A DNA stretch of 11,884 nucleotides from Terriglobia bacterium (GTDB lineage: Bacteria; Acidobacteriota; Terriglobia; UBA7540), in the NCBI GenBank assembly GCA_022866195.1, contig JALHUF010000114.1:1-11884 (forward strand), given 5' to 3'. Below, piece after piece: positions 1 through 7,012 of this stretch. The notes beneath the pieces are model-generated. The model saw nothing but the letters and a program-made list of their open reading frames with translations. It did no database searches and had not been told where the DNA came from. Position 1 is the first letter of the stretch, and each line of letters starts with the position of its first letter. The position numbers were made by a program, and so were the translations under genes.

Positions 1-902
1 CCGTGGGCGTTGATGTAGTCTACCTCGTCGGCGTTCACACTGGCTTCCGCGAGCGCCATCTTGATGGCTCGCGCTGGGCCGGCGACCGAAGGCTGCGTGA
101 TGTGGCTGGCATCAGAGGACATTCCATACCCGGCCACCTCCGCCCAGACCTTGGCTCCCCGCTTCCGTGCGTGCTCCCAGTCCTCCAGCAAGAAGACGCC
201 AGCTCCTTCCCCCATGACCATACCCTCACGGTCCGCGGAGAACGGTCGGCAAGCGCGGCTCGGGTCAGCACCTCCCGGGGCCAGGACACGCACAGACTCC
301 CAGGAACGGATCATCCCGTAGGTAAGAGGGGCGTCGCTGCCTCCCGCCAGCATAATGTCGGCGATGCCGAACCTGATGAGGTGGCAGGCTTCACCGATCG
401 CGTGCCCCGCCGAGGAACAGGCCGTGGAAATCGCCAGCGAAGGCCCCTGCGCCCCATATTCCATGCAAATCTGGGAAGTCACGGCGTTGTGCATGATCTT
501 CGGAATAGTGAACGGGTGAAGCCGAGTCTCGTTTTTCGCATAGAGATTGAAATACCCACTATCAAAAGTCTCCGCCCCTCCCATCCCTGAGCCCATCACC
601 ACTCCAAACCTTGGCTTTTCCTCCTCCGCAACCTGAATCCCGCTCGACTGCATCGCCTGGCGAGCTGCCAACAGCCCGAATTGCGTAAAGCGATCCAGCA
701 AATCAAGCCGCTTCAAAGGAAAGTAGTCGGTGGGCGAGTAATCAGGGACTTCGGCGGCAATCTGGACGGTCAGCGAGGAGGGATCCCACAAAGTAATCCG
801 GCGCACGCCCGAGCGGCCGTTCAGCAGGTTCGAGAAAAAACTCTCAACCTCCTTGCCCGTGGAGGCAAATACTCCCAATCCTGTGATGACGACTCTGCGC
901 AT
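1..902 (-). CDS. Beta-ketoacyl-ACP synthase (KAS II / NodE-like), C-terminus cut by window edge
   Basis: Condensing enzyme that extends an ACP-bound acyl chain by decarboxylative Claisen condensation in the cytoplasm. Exactly 300 whole codons are visible and the frame is still open at the left edge. Visible motifs: the start MRRVVITGLG, the nucleophile region STACSSAGHAIGEA with catalytic Cys162, the ADREGMVMGEGAG block near 223-235, and the first catalytic His (His300) in INAHG at the edge. The second catalytic His and the C-terminal end are outside the window. The block AGGSDAPL (about 186-193) and the WESVRVLAP and CRPFSADR segments resemble, from memory, NodE-type or aryl-polyene-type synthases more than E. 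coli FabF; this subfamily call is an inference. ATG at 902 fits the family start although no Shine-Dalgarno is evident. The ACP stop codon lies 24 bases upstream, so translation is probably coupled to it. A housekeeping fabF remains possible. Confidence 0.95.
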   Translation of the reverse strand, partial: MRRVVITGLGVFASTGKEVESFFSNLLNGRSGVRRITLWDPSSLTVQIAAEVPDYSPTDYFPLKRLDLLDRFTQFGLLAARQAMQSSGIQVAEEEKPRFGVVMGSGMGGAETFDSGYFNLYAKNETRLHPFTIPKIMHNAVTSQICMEYGAQGPSLAISTACSSAGHAIGEACHLIRFGIADIMLAGGSDAPLTYGMIRSWESVRVLAPGGADPSRACRPFSADREGMVMGEGAGVFLLEDWEHARKRGAKVWAEVAGYGMSSDASHITQPSVAGPARAIKMALAEASVNADEVDYINAH

Positions 903-926
903 GGCAGGCACCGCAATGCAGGGGGA

Positions 927-1217
927 TCAACTGTCGGGCACAGGACTTTCGCCCTTTGCCATGGCCACCAGGTCCGAGATGTCCTTGCCCTCAATCACCC
1001 GCGTGAGAGCATCGGCCACCTGCCTGACGCTCCTCATGTTCTGAGCCACCGAGTCCGGAATGTCAATCTTGAACTCCTGTTCCAGGGCGAACAAGATATT
1101 GACCCCATCCAGGGAATCAATCCCCAGTTCCGCAAAGGTGGAGTCCGGCTTGACGACACCGGGCGCAAGGTGCTGTTCCCGGGTGATGATCTCTATCACC
1201 TTGTCCGCTATGTTCAT
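927..1217 (-). CDS. Acyl carrier protein
   Basis: Small acidic carrier of 96 residues. Its Ser35, in the motif GIDSLDG, should receive the 4'-phosphopantetheine arm from a holo-ACP synthase. The sequence after it (FALEQEFKIDIPD, about 43-55) is the usual acidic helix II/III that docks onto synthases. It is longer than typical AcpP (about 78 residues), with a tail of about 20 residues rich in Asp, Gly, Ser and Pro. GIDSLDG differs from the usual GADSLD of primary AcpP, and GIDSL carriers are common in specialised pathways such as NodF-like and polyketide-type systems. The start is supported by a strong GAGGAG at 1223-1228, five bases before the ATG. It lies between the receiver gene (50-base gap) and the condensing enzyme (24-base gap) in one apparent operon, so the synthase is its likely partner. 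Whether it serves primary fatty acid synthesis cannot be settled here. Confidence 0.94.
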   Translation of the reverse strand: MNIADKVIEIITREQHLAPGVVKPDSTFAELGIDSLDGVNILFALEQEFKIDIPDSVAQNMRSVRQVADALTRVIEGKDISDLVAMAKGESPVPDS

Positions 1218-1267
1218 CTTCGCTCCTCACAACCCATTTGGGACCTAACCATGGCAATTCATCATTC

Positions 1268-1657
1268 TCACGGCGATATCGCAATTGGCTTCGGATGAGC
1301 AAGTTCTCCCACGACCCGCAAGAGCTCCGCCAGGCGAAACGGCTTTTCGAGCAGGGCGTGAGCACCCAACTCCTGCGCCAGCTTCCTCTCGCTTGCGCTG
1401 ATGAAGGAGGACATCAGGACCATCGCCTGAGTCGCCTTCTGCTGGCGCAGGCGGCGAAGCAACTCCAGGCCGCTTTCCCTGGGCATGCGAAGATCCGCAA
1501 TGACGACCGTATATCCACCTTCGCGGCGTAGCTCCTCGCGCGCCGCCACTCCATCCGCCACGGCACCCACGGCGTACCCATTGGCCTGCAGAACCTCGCT
1601 CAATAGGTTCCGGCTCTCCTGGTCGTCGTCGACAATCAGAATCCTTGGCGCGTCCAT
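1268..1657 (-). CDS. Standalone response regulator receiver protein (CheY-like)
   Basis: Single receiver domain of 129 residues with no output domain. All phosphorylation-site landmarks are present: the acidic pocket VDDD at 9-12, phosphoacceptor Asp55 in ADLRMP, the switch Ser82 in VLMSSF, and the conserved Lys104 in LEKPF. It should be phosphorylated by a histidine kinase and act through protein contact. The ATG at 1657 has AGGAG at 1663-1667, five bases upstream. It is the first gene of the apparent receiver-ACP-synthase operon. The sensor kinase encoded at 5370-6986 is an obvious candidate donor but already has its own sigma-54 partner, so a kinase elsewhere is equally possible. The C-terminus (HPKPIAISP) is short and not a recognisable domain. 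What it regulates is unknown; its position suggests the acyl-chain genes, or that it is merely co-transcribed. Confidence 0.93.
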   Translation of the reverse strand: MDAPRILIVDDDQESRNLLSEVLQANGYAVGAVADGVAAREELRREGGYTVVIADLRMPRESGLELLRRLRQQKATQAMVLMSSFISASERKLAQELGAHALLEKPFRLAELLRVVGELAHPKPIAISP

Positions 1658-1805
1658 AAATGCTCCTGAACCCTGGAGCCGTTACGAAGCACGCCTGATG
1701 CCGTTTCTGGACACCCTACGTAACTCCTTGTTTTCATTGGGCAATTCTGGTTCGCAGGGAAGGCCAGCACACCCGACCATCCATAAACCGCCCACCGCGT
1801 GTGTC

Positions 1806-1836
1806 ATAATGCCACACTGTGGGCACTTCCTGTCAA
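1806..1836 (-). promoter_or_regulatory. Candidate promoter with perfect TTGACA box
   Basis: On the minus strand a perfect -35 hexamer TTGACA lies at 1836-1831. Nineteen bases further on is CATTAT (1811-1806), a four-of-six match to TATAAT; GCATTA gives an 18-base spacing. Transcription would head into the receiver gene with a leader of about 140 bases. The -10 is weak and the spacing is long, so the call is tentative. Confidence 0.3.
1810..1825. promoter_or_regulatory. Palindromic operator-like site within the candidate promoter
   Basis: The sequence TGCCACACTGTGGGCA has a perfect CCACA-C-TGTGG core, and its outer TGCC and GGCA arms also match if one extra G is allowed. It sits between the proposed -35 and -10 boxes, the usual place for a repressor operator. 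No specific regulator can be named. Confidence 0.3.
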
Positions 1837-1895
1837 CTAAAAGGTGCAGCAGGATGAAAAGCCCAAGTCGCAGCTCTGGGTTCCCCCCTAAGTGT

Positions 1896-1919
1896 AAGAG
1901 CCTCTTGGGATTATAATCC
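1896..1919 (-). promoter_or_regulatory. Candidate TATAAT box with palindrome at the expected start site
   Basis: A perfect TATAAT lies on the minus strand at 1915-1910, inside the symmetric sequence GGATTATAATCC (1908-1919), so TATAAT is also present on the plus strand. No good -35 is found at 16-18 bases. The best is CTGCCA at a short 15-base spacing. Just downstream, at 1906-1896, is the perfect palindrome AAGAGGCTCTT, overlapping where transcription would start. This could be a second promoter for the receiver operon, but an isolated TATAAT in an AT-rich stretch can arise by chance. Confidence 0.25.
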
Positions 1920-1968
1920 GGCATCTGAATTGGCAGTCGGCATCGTCTGGCGCAAATTGGGACACTGG

Positions 1969-2703
1969 TCAACTGCCAGGAAGGAAATCCTTGACCGAAA
2001 CAAACGTGAACCCAGCCCCTACGGCACCGTCAAGAATGGCTGGCAGAGCTTGGACGGTCTGGAAGCGATCCGCTGGCGTCCCCGGAGCAGGCACCCTAAA
2101 GCCGTCATGAAGTAAGATGACCGAACCCGGACGCAAGCGCCGAAGCGTTGCCGTGACAATGGCGTCGGCTTTGTTCTGCCAGTCATATCCCGTGTCTGAC
2201 CATTGAACGACCTGCAGTCCACGCTCCCGCAGCACCGGGTAAAGGCCAAACCATCGGGCCCCATAGGGCGGCCGGAACAGCGTTGGCCGATGTCCGGTAA
2301 GTTTCTCAATCAGGTCTTGCGTGCGATCGATCTCTTCCGCGATTTTCCTACGGCCCTGAAAGTAAAGATAGGGGTGAGAGTAGGTGTGGTTGCCGATGGT
2401 GTGTCCCTCAGCGTGAATTTGCCGCATGACCTCGGGGAACCGCTCCGCGTTTCGTCCACAAACAAAGAAGGTAGCAATGATGCTCCGCTCCCTCAGAATC
2501 CCCAGAATCTGCTCCGTGAACGGCGACGTCGGGCCATCGTCAAAGGTCAGGGCCACCCGTCGGCCCTCCTTCGGGCCCCGAACTAGTGCGGGACCGAAGA
2601 GCTGCGAACTAGGCACAGAACACGCGTACCAGAGGAGCACCCCTCCCGCAGCCACCGTCCCCGCGCCCACCCCAGCCAAAACCGGCCACATCACTCGCCG
2701 CAC
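1969..2703 (-). CDS. Membrane-anchored polysaccharide deacetylase (NodB-fold, CE4)
   Basis: Metal-dependent N- or O-deacetylase of the carbohydrate esterase 4 family, 244 residues. An N-terminal hydrophobic segment (about 6-28, preceded by Arg-Arg) should anchor it or act as an uncleaved signal, placing the catalytic domain outside the cytoplasmic membrane. The NodB-domain motifs are complete: TFDDGP at 53-58 (catalytic base and metal Asp), HTYSHP at 106-111 (metal His106 and His110), RPPYG at 144-148, WSDTGYDW at 168-175 and LLHDG at 197-201 (catalytic His). The substrate could be peptidoglycan, chitin-like or another N-acetylated glycan; the sequence does not decide. The longest start is GTG at 2703. 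ATG at 2691 is an alternative with GGGAG about 11 bases upstream. It follows the radical SAM gene by 56 bases, so the two are probably co-transcribed. Function is well supported; substrate is unknown. Confidence 0.93.
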   Translation of the reverse strand: MRRVMWPVLAGVGAGTVAAGGVLLWYACSVPSSQLFGPALVRGPKEGRRVALTFDDGPTSPFTEQILGILRERSIIATFFVCGRNAERFPEVMRQIHAEGHTIGNHTYSHPYLYFQGRRKIAEEIDRTQDLIEKLTGHRPTLFRPPYGARWFGLYPVLRERGLQVVQWSDTGYDWQNKADAIVTATLRRLRPGSVILLHDGFRVPAPGTPADRFQTVQALPAILDGAVGAGFTFVSVKDFLPGS

Positions 2704-2759
2704 TCCCGGCCCCGGTCCGCCCGGGGCCTCCCGTATCGCCCCCGTTCCTGAACCTCAGC

Positions 2760-3785
2760 TCACATCATCCGTAGGAAATTCAGACCCGACTTCAAGGCCA
2801 GCATAGGGCTGTTAGTGAACGCGCTCACTTCGTATGGGCAACCGATCTTGCATCCTCGGCAGAAGTCCCACAGCGTTGTTTCCTGGGCGATTATTTCCCG
2901 GGCAGCCGCCGAAGAAAAAACCTCCTTCAGCGGCGCCTGCGACTCCAACAAGGTGACAAAAGCGCAAGGGAGATGCACGGAACCATCAGGCTTCATTGAA
3001 ACCAGTTTGGAAGGGTGCCGGCAAGGAAACTTCGGCCCAAAGCCGCCCTGGCGATAGAAATCATAATAGTGGGTGTAGAAGCGCACGTTCCGCGGGTAGC
3101 GGGCGCGCAGCTCGCGCAGGGCACGCTCCACTCTGTCAATCTCCACACCATGGAGCTCTGCGTCGGGCAACGATTTTCCTTGTCGTATCACGTTGTGAAC
3201 AGCTTCGGGGTGGAGCACCAGGTGGCGCTGGCGACAAAACTCGGCCAGCTCTGGCAGGTCATCGAGATTTTCGAGATTGACCGTGGCGTTAATCTGCGTA
3301 GTAAATGGCTTCCGCTTCGTCAGCACGAACTCGAGATTGTCCAGGATTTTCGGCAGGCCAGCTAAGCCGCGCCGCTTGGCAAACCGTTCGGGATTCAACG
3401 AATCGATGGACACTTCCAGCATGTCCAGCCGCGCCACCGCATCGGCGTACTTCTTCATCAACAAGCCGTTGGTGGGCATCGAGGTCCACATGCCACGGTC
3501 GGCCGCATAGGCGATGTAGTCGCCGGTGTACGGATTCAGCAGTGGTTCTCCGCCGGAAAAACTCAGAGCAAACACGCCCATCCGGCAGAATTCATCAATC
3601 CGCCGGAAAATGCGCTCGGGGGTTGCGCGGGTCTGCAAGTCGTTGAATCTGCCCGCCGCGCCGAAGATGCAGTACTCACAGAACATATTGCACATCAGCG
3701 TGGTCTCAAACATTACCCTGTAGGGCCGCCGGAAGCCCGCGGCGAGGTGCTTGAGGACAGATCTGGCGATGTAGGAGTATTTCAT
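2760..3785 (-). CDS. Radical SAM enzyme with C-terminal SPASM/twitch-like cysteines
   Basis: Iron-sulfur enzyme that should cleave S-adenosylmethionine reductively to start radical chemistry. Counting from ATG at 3785 (341 residues), the cluster motif CNMFCEYC gives Cys32, Cys36 and Cys39, and GGEP follows at 78-81. TNGLLM and VSIDS are typical barrel strands. The C-terminal third carries five more cysteines: Cys255, Cys274, and the CRGCKIGC group (Cys309, 312, 316). This pattern fits one auxiliary [4Fe-4S] cluster as in twitch/SPASM proteins. The last 20 residues are hydrophobic with basic residues and could touch a membrane. An in-frame GTG at 3806 would add seven residues; the ATG was preferred because MKYSYIARSV looks like a natural start, though no strong ribosome site supports either. 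It precedes the deacetylase by 56 bases. The substrate is unknown; I see no nearby precursor peptide, so a peptide-maturase role is not supported, and a glycan or lipid substrate is only a guess. Confidence 0.88.
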   Translation of the reverse strand: MKYSYIARSVLKHLAAGFRRPYRVMFETTLMCNMFCEYCIFGAAGRFNDLQTRATPERIFRRIDEFCRMGVFALSFSGGEPLLNPYTGDYIAYAADRGMWTSMPTNGLLMKKYADAVARLDMLEVSIDSLNPERFAKRRGLAGLPKILDNLEFVLTKRKPFTTQINATVNLENLDDLPELAEFCRQRHLVLHPEAVHNVIRQGKSLPDAELHGVEIDRVERALRELRARYPRNVRFYTHYYDFYRQGGFGPKFPCRHPSKLVSMKPDGSVHLPCAFVTLLESQAPLKEVFSSAAAREIIAQETTLWDFCRGCKIGCPYEVSAFTNSPMLALKSGLNFLRMM

Positions 3786-3923
3786 GCTCACTTGGGCCCG
3801 CGGCACGGGTACCGCCAGCCACAGCTGCAGCCGCTCCCTTGCGATGGGCCGGGTGGGATATTTGGACGCCGGCGCTTGCTTCCGCCCCGCGCGAGAGTGA
3901 TGGCCTCAGATTTCCCTAAGCCA

Positions 3924-3939
3924 GCCAAGCGCTGCGCCA
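3924..3939 (-). promoter_or_regulatory. Imperfect sigma-54-like promoter upstream of the radical SAM gene
   Basis: The minus strand reads TGGCGCAGCGCTTGGC. The GG of the -24 element and TTG of the -12 element are correctly spaced, but the near-invariant C of TTGC is G. It lies between the sigma-54 activator gene and the radical SAM gene, with a leader of about 130 bases to the ATG. The broken -12 element makes this a weak candidate. Confidence 0.15.
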
Positions 3940-3952
3940 CCCCCCAGAGTGG

Positions 3953-5323
3953 TCAGACACGCAGCTTGAATCTTTCCGCCATGCGGTAGAGAGTCTTACG
4001 ACTGATGCCGAGGATTCCCGCTGTTCTTGTCTTATTCTCCCGGGTCATCCTGAGGACATGAGCCAGGTAGCGCCTCTCCAGTTCCTCAAGGGAGGGCAGG
4101 TTGGCGTAAAGATCTTCCAAGCGGCTCGCGTCGTGGAACTCGGCGCGCACTTTCGGCGGGAGATCCTCGGGCGTGAGCACCCCGGCGCGCGTCAGTGCCA
4201 CAGCGGCTTCCAGCGCGTTCTCCAATTCGCGGACATTCCCCGGCCAGGCATAACTGACGAGCACCGAGAGCGCTTGCGGCGTGACGGAGAACATTCTTCC
4301 GCGCTCGTGCTCCAGCTTCTTCAGGAAATGTTCCACCAAAAGCGGGACATCTTCAGTCCGTTCCCGCAGGGGTGGGAGCGCGATTTCAATCACCCGCAGG
4401 CGATAGTACAAATCCTGGCGGAATTTCCCCTGGTCGACCCGTTCGGCCAGGTTGCGGTTGCTCGCCGCAATGATGCGGACGTCGATGAGAATGGGCCGGT
4501 TGCTGCCCACCCGCCTGACCTCCTGCTCCTCCAGAGTCCGGAGCAGCTTGACCTGGAGCGCCGGGCTCATCTCCGCCACCTCATCCAGGAACACCGTCCC
4601 ACCGCTCGCCTCCTCGAAAATGCCGCGCGTGTTCCCAAAGGCACCCGTGAAGGAGCCCCGAACGTGGCCAAAAAGCTCGCTTTCCAGCAAGGACTCGGTG
4701 AGCGCGCCGCAGTTCACGGCCAGAAAGCGCTGGTTGGTCCGAGGCCCGTTATGATGGATCGCTTTCGCCACCAGTTCCTTGCCGGTCCCGCTCTCCCCGT
4801 AAATCAGCACGGTGGACCGGGAGTCTGAGACCATGGCGATCTTCTTGTAAACCTCCAACATCGCCGGGCTCCGGCCGACCAGACTCGAGAGCTGAACCTG
4901 GCTGCCGAGTTGCCGCTTCAGGGCGCGGTTCTCGCGGATGAGGTTCCGATTCTCGAGGGCCCGGCCGACCTGCACCAGGAGTTCGTCGATCTTGAAAGGC
5001 TTCGAGAGGTAGTCGAAGGCCCCTCCCTTGAGCGCCTCGATGGCCGTCTCCATGGTGCCGAAAGCGGTGATCAGGATGACCTCGGATTCCGGCTGAAGCG
5101 TTTTGTAAGCCCGCAGAACGTCCAGGCCGCTCAAGTCGGGCCCCAGCTTCATGTCGCTGATGATCAAGTCAAAGCATTCCTGCTTGCCAACCTGCAGCGC
5201 CTCCTCGCCGCTCGAGGAGGTCACCACGTTGTAGCCCTCTTCGCTGAGGACTTCGCGCAGCAGCTCTCGCGTGTCGCGGTCGTCATCGACCACCAGGATG
5301 TTCACCGGATACTGCGATCCCAT
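3953..5323 (-). CDS. Sigma-54-dependent response regulator (NtrC/AtoC/ZraR family)
   Basis: Enhancer-binding transcription activator with the standard receiver, AAA+ and Fis-type helix-turn-helix layout. Positions below count from a TTG five codons upstream at 5338; subtract 5 for the preferred ATG at 5323, which has GAGG just before it. The receiver spans about 13-125, with acidic DDD at 18-20, phosphoacceptor Asp62 in SDMKLG and Lys113 in SKPF. The AAA+ domain has Walker A GESGTGKE at 181-188, the sigma-54 contact loop GSFTGA at 228-233 (Ser replaces the usual Ala), Walker B TVFLDE at 248-253, and the FRQDLYYRL sensor segment at 307-315. The C-terminal helix-turn-helix TAGILGISRKTLYR is at 439-452. 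The receiver has one extra residue in the loop after Asp62. The kinase stop codon is 46 bases upstream, giving a typical kinase-regulator pair. It should activate sigma-54 promoters; the targets are unknown. Confidence 0.96.
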   Translation of the reverse strand: MGSQYPVNILVVDDDRDTRELLREVLSEEGYNVVTSSSGEEALQVGKQECFDLIISDMKLGPDLSGLDVLRAYKTLQPESEVILITAFGTMETAIEALKGGAFDYLSKPFKIDELLVQVGRALENRNLIRENRALKRQLGSQVQLSSLVGRSPAMLEVYKKIAMVSDSRSTVLIYGESGTGKELVAKAIHHNGPRTNQRFLAVNCGALTESLLESELFGHVRGSFTGAFGNTRGIFEEASGGTVFLDEVAEMSPALQVKLLRTLEEQEVRRVGSNRPILIDVRIIAASNRNLAERVDQGKFRQDLYYRLRVIEIALPPLRERTEDVPLLVEHFLKKLEHERGRMFSVTPQALSVLVSYAWPGNVRELENALEAAVALTRAGVLTPEDLPPKVRAEFHDASRLEDLYANLPSLEELERRYLAHVLRMTRENKTRTAGILGISRKTLYRMAERFKLRV

Positions 5324-5369
5324 AGTCCTCAAAACCAAGTCCCTCGCTGCGCCGCTCAGAGGAGCAGCC

Positions 5370-6986
5370 TCACGTGGCCGAATTCACCCCGGAGGTCGCT
5401 CCCACCATCGCCTCCAGCCTTTCGCGGCAGTCCAGCGGCAGATGAATCACAAAGCGCGTGCCGCGGCCGACCTCGCTTTCGACGTGAATTGTGCCGGCAT
5501 GCTGGCGGATGATCTGGTCGCAGATCGCCAATCCCAATCCTGCCCCTGTTCCCAGGCGCTTAGTCGTAAACATCGGCTCAAAAATCCGAGCCAGGGTCTC
5601 CGCCGTCATGCCTTGTCCGGTGTCCGCCAGCTCAACGGTTAGCTGCCGCCCATCGCTCTCGGCCGGAGAATGCAGGTGCACCGTGAGCTCGCCTCCCCCC
5701 GACATGGCATCCATGCTGTTATTGATGAGGTTCAGAAAGACGTGCTGGAGATACCCGGCATCGCCGTAAATGGGCGGACATTCCTGCGCTAGTTCCATCC
5801 GGACTCCGATTCTCCGGGTTTGAAGGGCTGGCGACGAAAGCAACACTGTCTCCTCCAGGATATGACGAAGGTCAACAGGCTCCAGGCGCAGATCAAATGT
5901 GTGCGTCCAGGAGAGCAGTTGTCTCACCGTCCGCACAATGCTCTCGATCTGTTTCTCGATAATCTGGAGGCGGCGGCTTGTAGCTTCATCGCCCGCCATG
6001 CGGCGCGCCAGCAGTTGCACGTGGCCGGAGATGGAATTGAGCGGCGTGCCGATCTCGTGGGCTAGACTGGTCGCCAGTTGTCCGGCCACCGCCAGCCGTT
6101 CGGCCCGGGCAAGGTTTTTCTGAGTTTCGAACAACTCCTCATTAATACGCCGCAGTTCCTGATTGCGCCGTGCCAATTCCGCCGTGGCCTCTTCCACTTT
6201 GCGACCCAGATCGGTATTGAAGTTCTCGATCCGCGTCAGCATGCGATTCAAATGCCCCGCCAGTTGCCCTATCTCATCCTGACTGGCCATGGCGGCGCGA
6301 ACGTTGAGCTGACCGCCCTCGGCAGCCTCCATGACCCGAATCATGTCCAGGACCGGCCTCCGCACTTGCCGCAGGAAGAACATGTGGATCACCAGGATCA
6401 CCACCGCTAGACTCGCCAGCATCAGCAACAGGTTTCGTTTCACCAAATCCCGGGTAACCACATTGGAGCGAGATTTCGACACCTTGAGAACCAGACAACC
6501 AACCGGCTGGTCTTGGTTAGGGATAGCGGTCCCCATGATCCAGTCCCTTCGGTCTGCCGTCTCGATGGTAAGTTGGCCCTCACCCGGTCGCCAAAACGCC
6601 GGATAGCCTTCCACGCCCGGTAAATTGTCGAGTTCCAGATGCTCGCCCCGCGGGTCGGTCGTAGCCGCGAGCCTGTGCTCTGGAGTGTGCAGGAAGACGT
6701 CCGCCTGGCTGGCACCGTGCAGGTCACGCTGCACCTGACGCAGCACGCGTAGAAGAGCCTCTGAGTCCCGGAGGGCCTGCCCGTTGCCTAACTGGTTAGC
6801 CGTCATTCTTGCCTGGGCCAGCGTCTTGCGGTAGATCTCCTCCTCGACTGGTTCGCGGGTGAGCCACATGGCAATGAGGGTCGACACCCCCACGACGCAG
6901 ATGACAACCATCGCGAAAATGGTAATAATCTTGCTTTGCAGGCCGAAGCGGGTGAAAAGCATGGATCCCAGGATGGATTGTATCAT
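5370..6986 (-). CDS. Membrane sensor histidine kinase (HAMP, NtrB/ZraS-like)
   Basis: Sensor kinase of 538 residues, partner of the adjacent sigma-54 activator. Order of parts: transmembrane segment about 19-43; an extracytoplasmic sensor of about 140 residues (44-184), possibly Cache-like; a second transmembrane segment about 185-205; HAMP about 205-255; a charged coiled coil about 258-298; the H-box AHEIGTPLNS with phospho-His310; and the ATPase domain. The ATPase shows the N-box NLINNSMDAM at 419-428, G1 DTGQGM at 455-460, F-box FEPMFTTK at 469-476 and G2 GTGAGLGLA at 479-487. The minus-strand frame stays open to 7532, but those codons lie antisense to the divergent membrane-protein gene and look nothing like a protein domain, so they are excluded. 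ATG at 6962 (530 residues) is the alternative start; neither has a strong ribosome site. The stimulus is unknown. Confidence 0.95.
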   Translation of the reverse strand: MIQSILGSMLFTRFGLQSKIITIFAMVVICVVGVSTLIAMWLTREPVEEEIYRKTLAQARMTANQLGNGQALRDSEALLRVLRQVQRDLHGASQADVFLHTPEHRLAATTDPRGEHLELDNLPGVEGYPAFWRPGEGQLTIETADRRDWIMGTAIPNQDQPVGCLVLKVSKSRSNVVTRDLVKRNLLLMLASLAVVILVIHMFFLRQVRRPVLDMIRVMEAAEGGQLNVRAAMASQDEIGQLAGHLNRMLTRIENFNTDLGRKVEEATAELARRNQELRRINEELFETQKNLARAERLAVAGQLATSLAHEIGTPLNSISGHVQLLARRMAGDEATSRRLQIIEKQIESIVRTVRQLLSWTHTFDLRLEPVDLRHILEETVLLSSPALQTRRIGVRMELAQECPPIYGDAGYLQHVFLNLINNSMDAMSGGGELTVHLHSPAESDGRQLTVELADTGQGMTAETLARIFEPMFTTKRLGTGAGLGLAICDQIIRQHAGTIHVESEVGRGTRFVIHLPLDCRERLEAMVGATSGVNSAT

Positions 6987-7012
6987 CGAGGGTGACGAAA
7001 ATAAACACAACG

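Larger units (their letters stand above)
1658..1968. other. Regulatory gap between deacetylase and receiver operon
   Basis: About 310 bases with no convincing gene, visibly more AT-rich than its surroundings. It separates the end of the deacetylase gene from the start of the receiver-ACP-synthase operon, both on the minus strand. It holds two promoter-like elements and two short palindromes, annotated separately. A short minus-strand open frame encoding CPQCG and CAGLPC crosses it but has no ribosome site at its possible starts. No rho-independent terminator with a T-run is evident after the deacetylase stop. Confidence 0.6.

Noticed and set aside
3..1298. Plus-strand open frames at 3-590 and 681-1298.
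   Set aside because: They are antisense shadows of the condensing enzyme and ACP genes, whose minus-strand translations carry complete family motifs.
1682..1972. Minus-strand open frame of 96 codons with CPQCG and CAGLPC cysteine pairs, resembling a small zinc-ribbon protein.
   Set aside because: None of its possible starts (TTG at 1972, ATG at 1924) has a ribosome site, it overlaps the deacetylase end and promoter-like elements, and the rest of the sequence looks like translated non-coding DNA. Conservation in relatives would be needed to revive it.
4058..5512. Plus-strand open frames at 4058-4828 and 4910-5512.
   Set aside because: They are antisense to the sigma-54 activator gene, with no recognisable domain; long antisense frames are expected in GC-rich genes.
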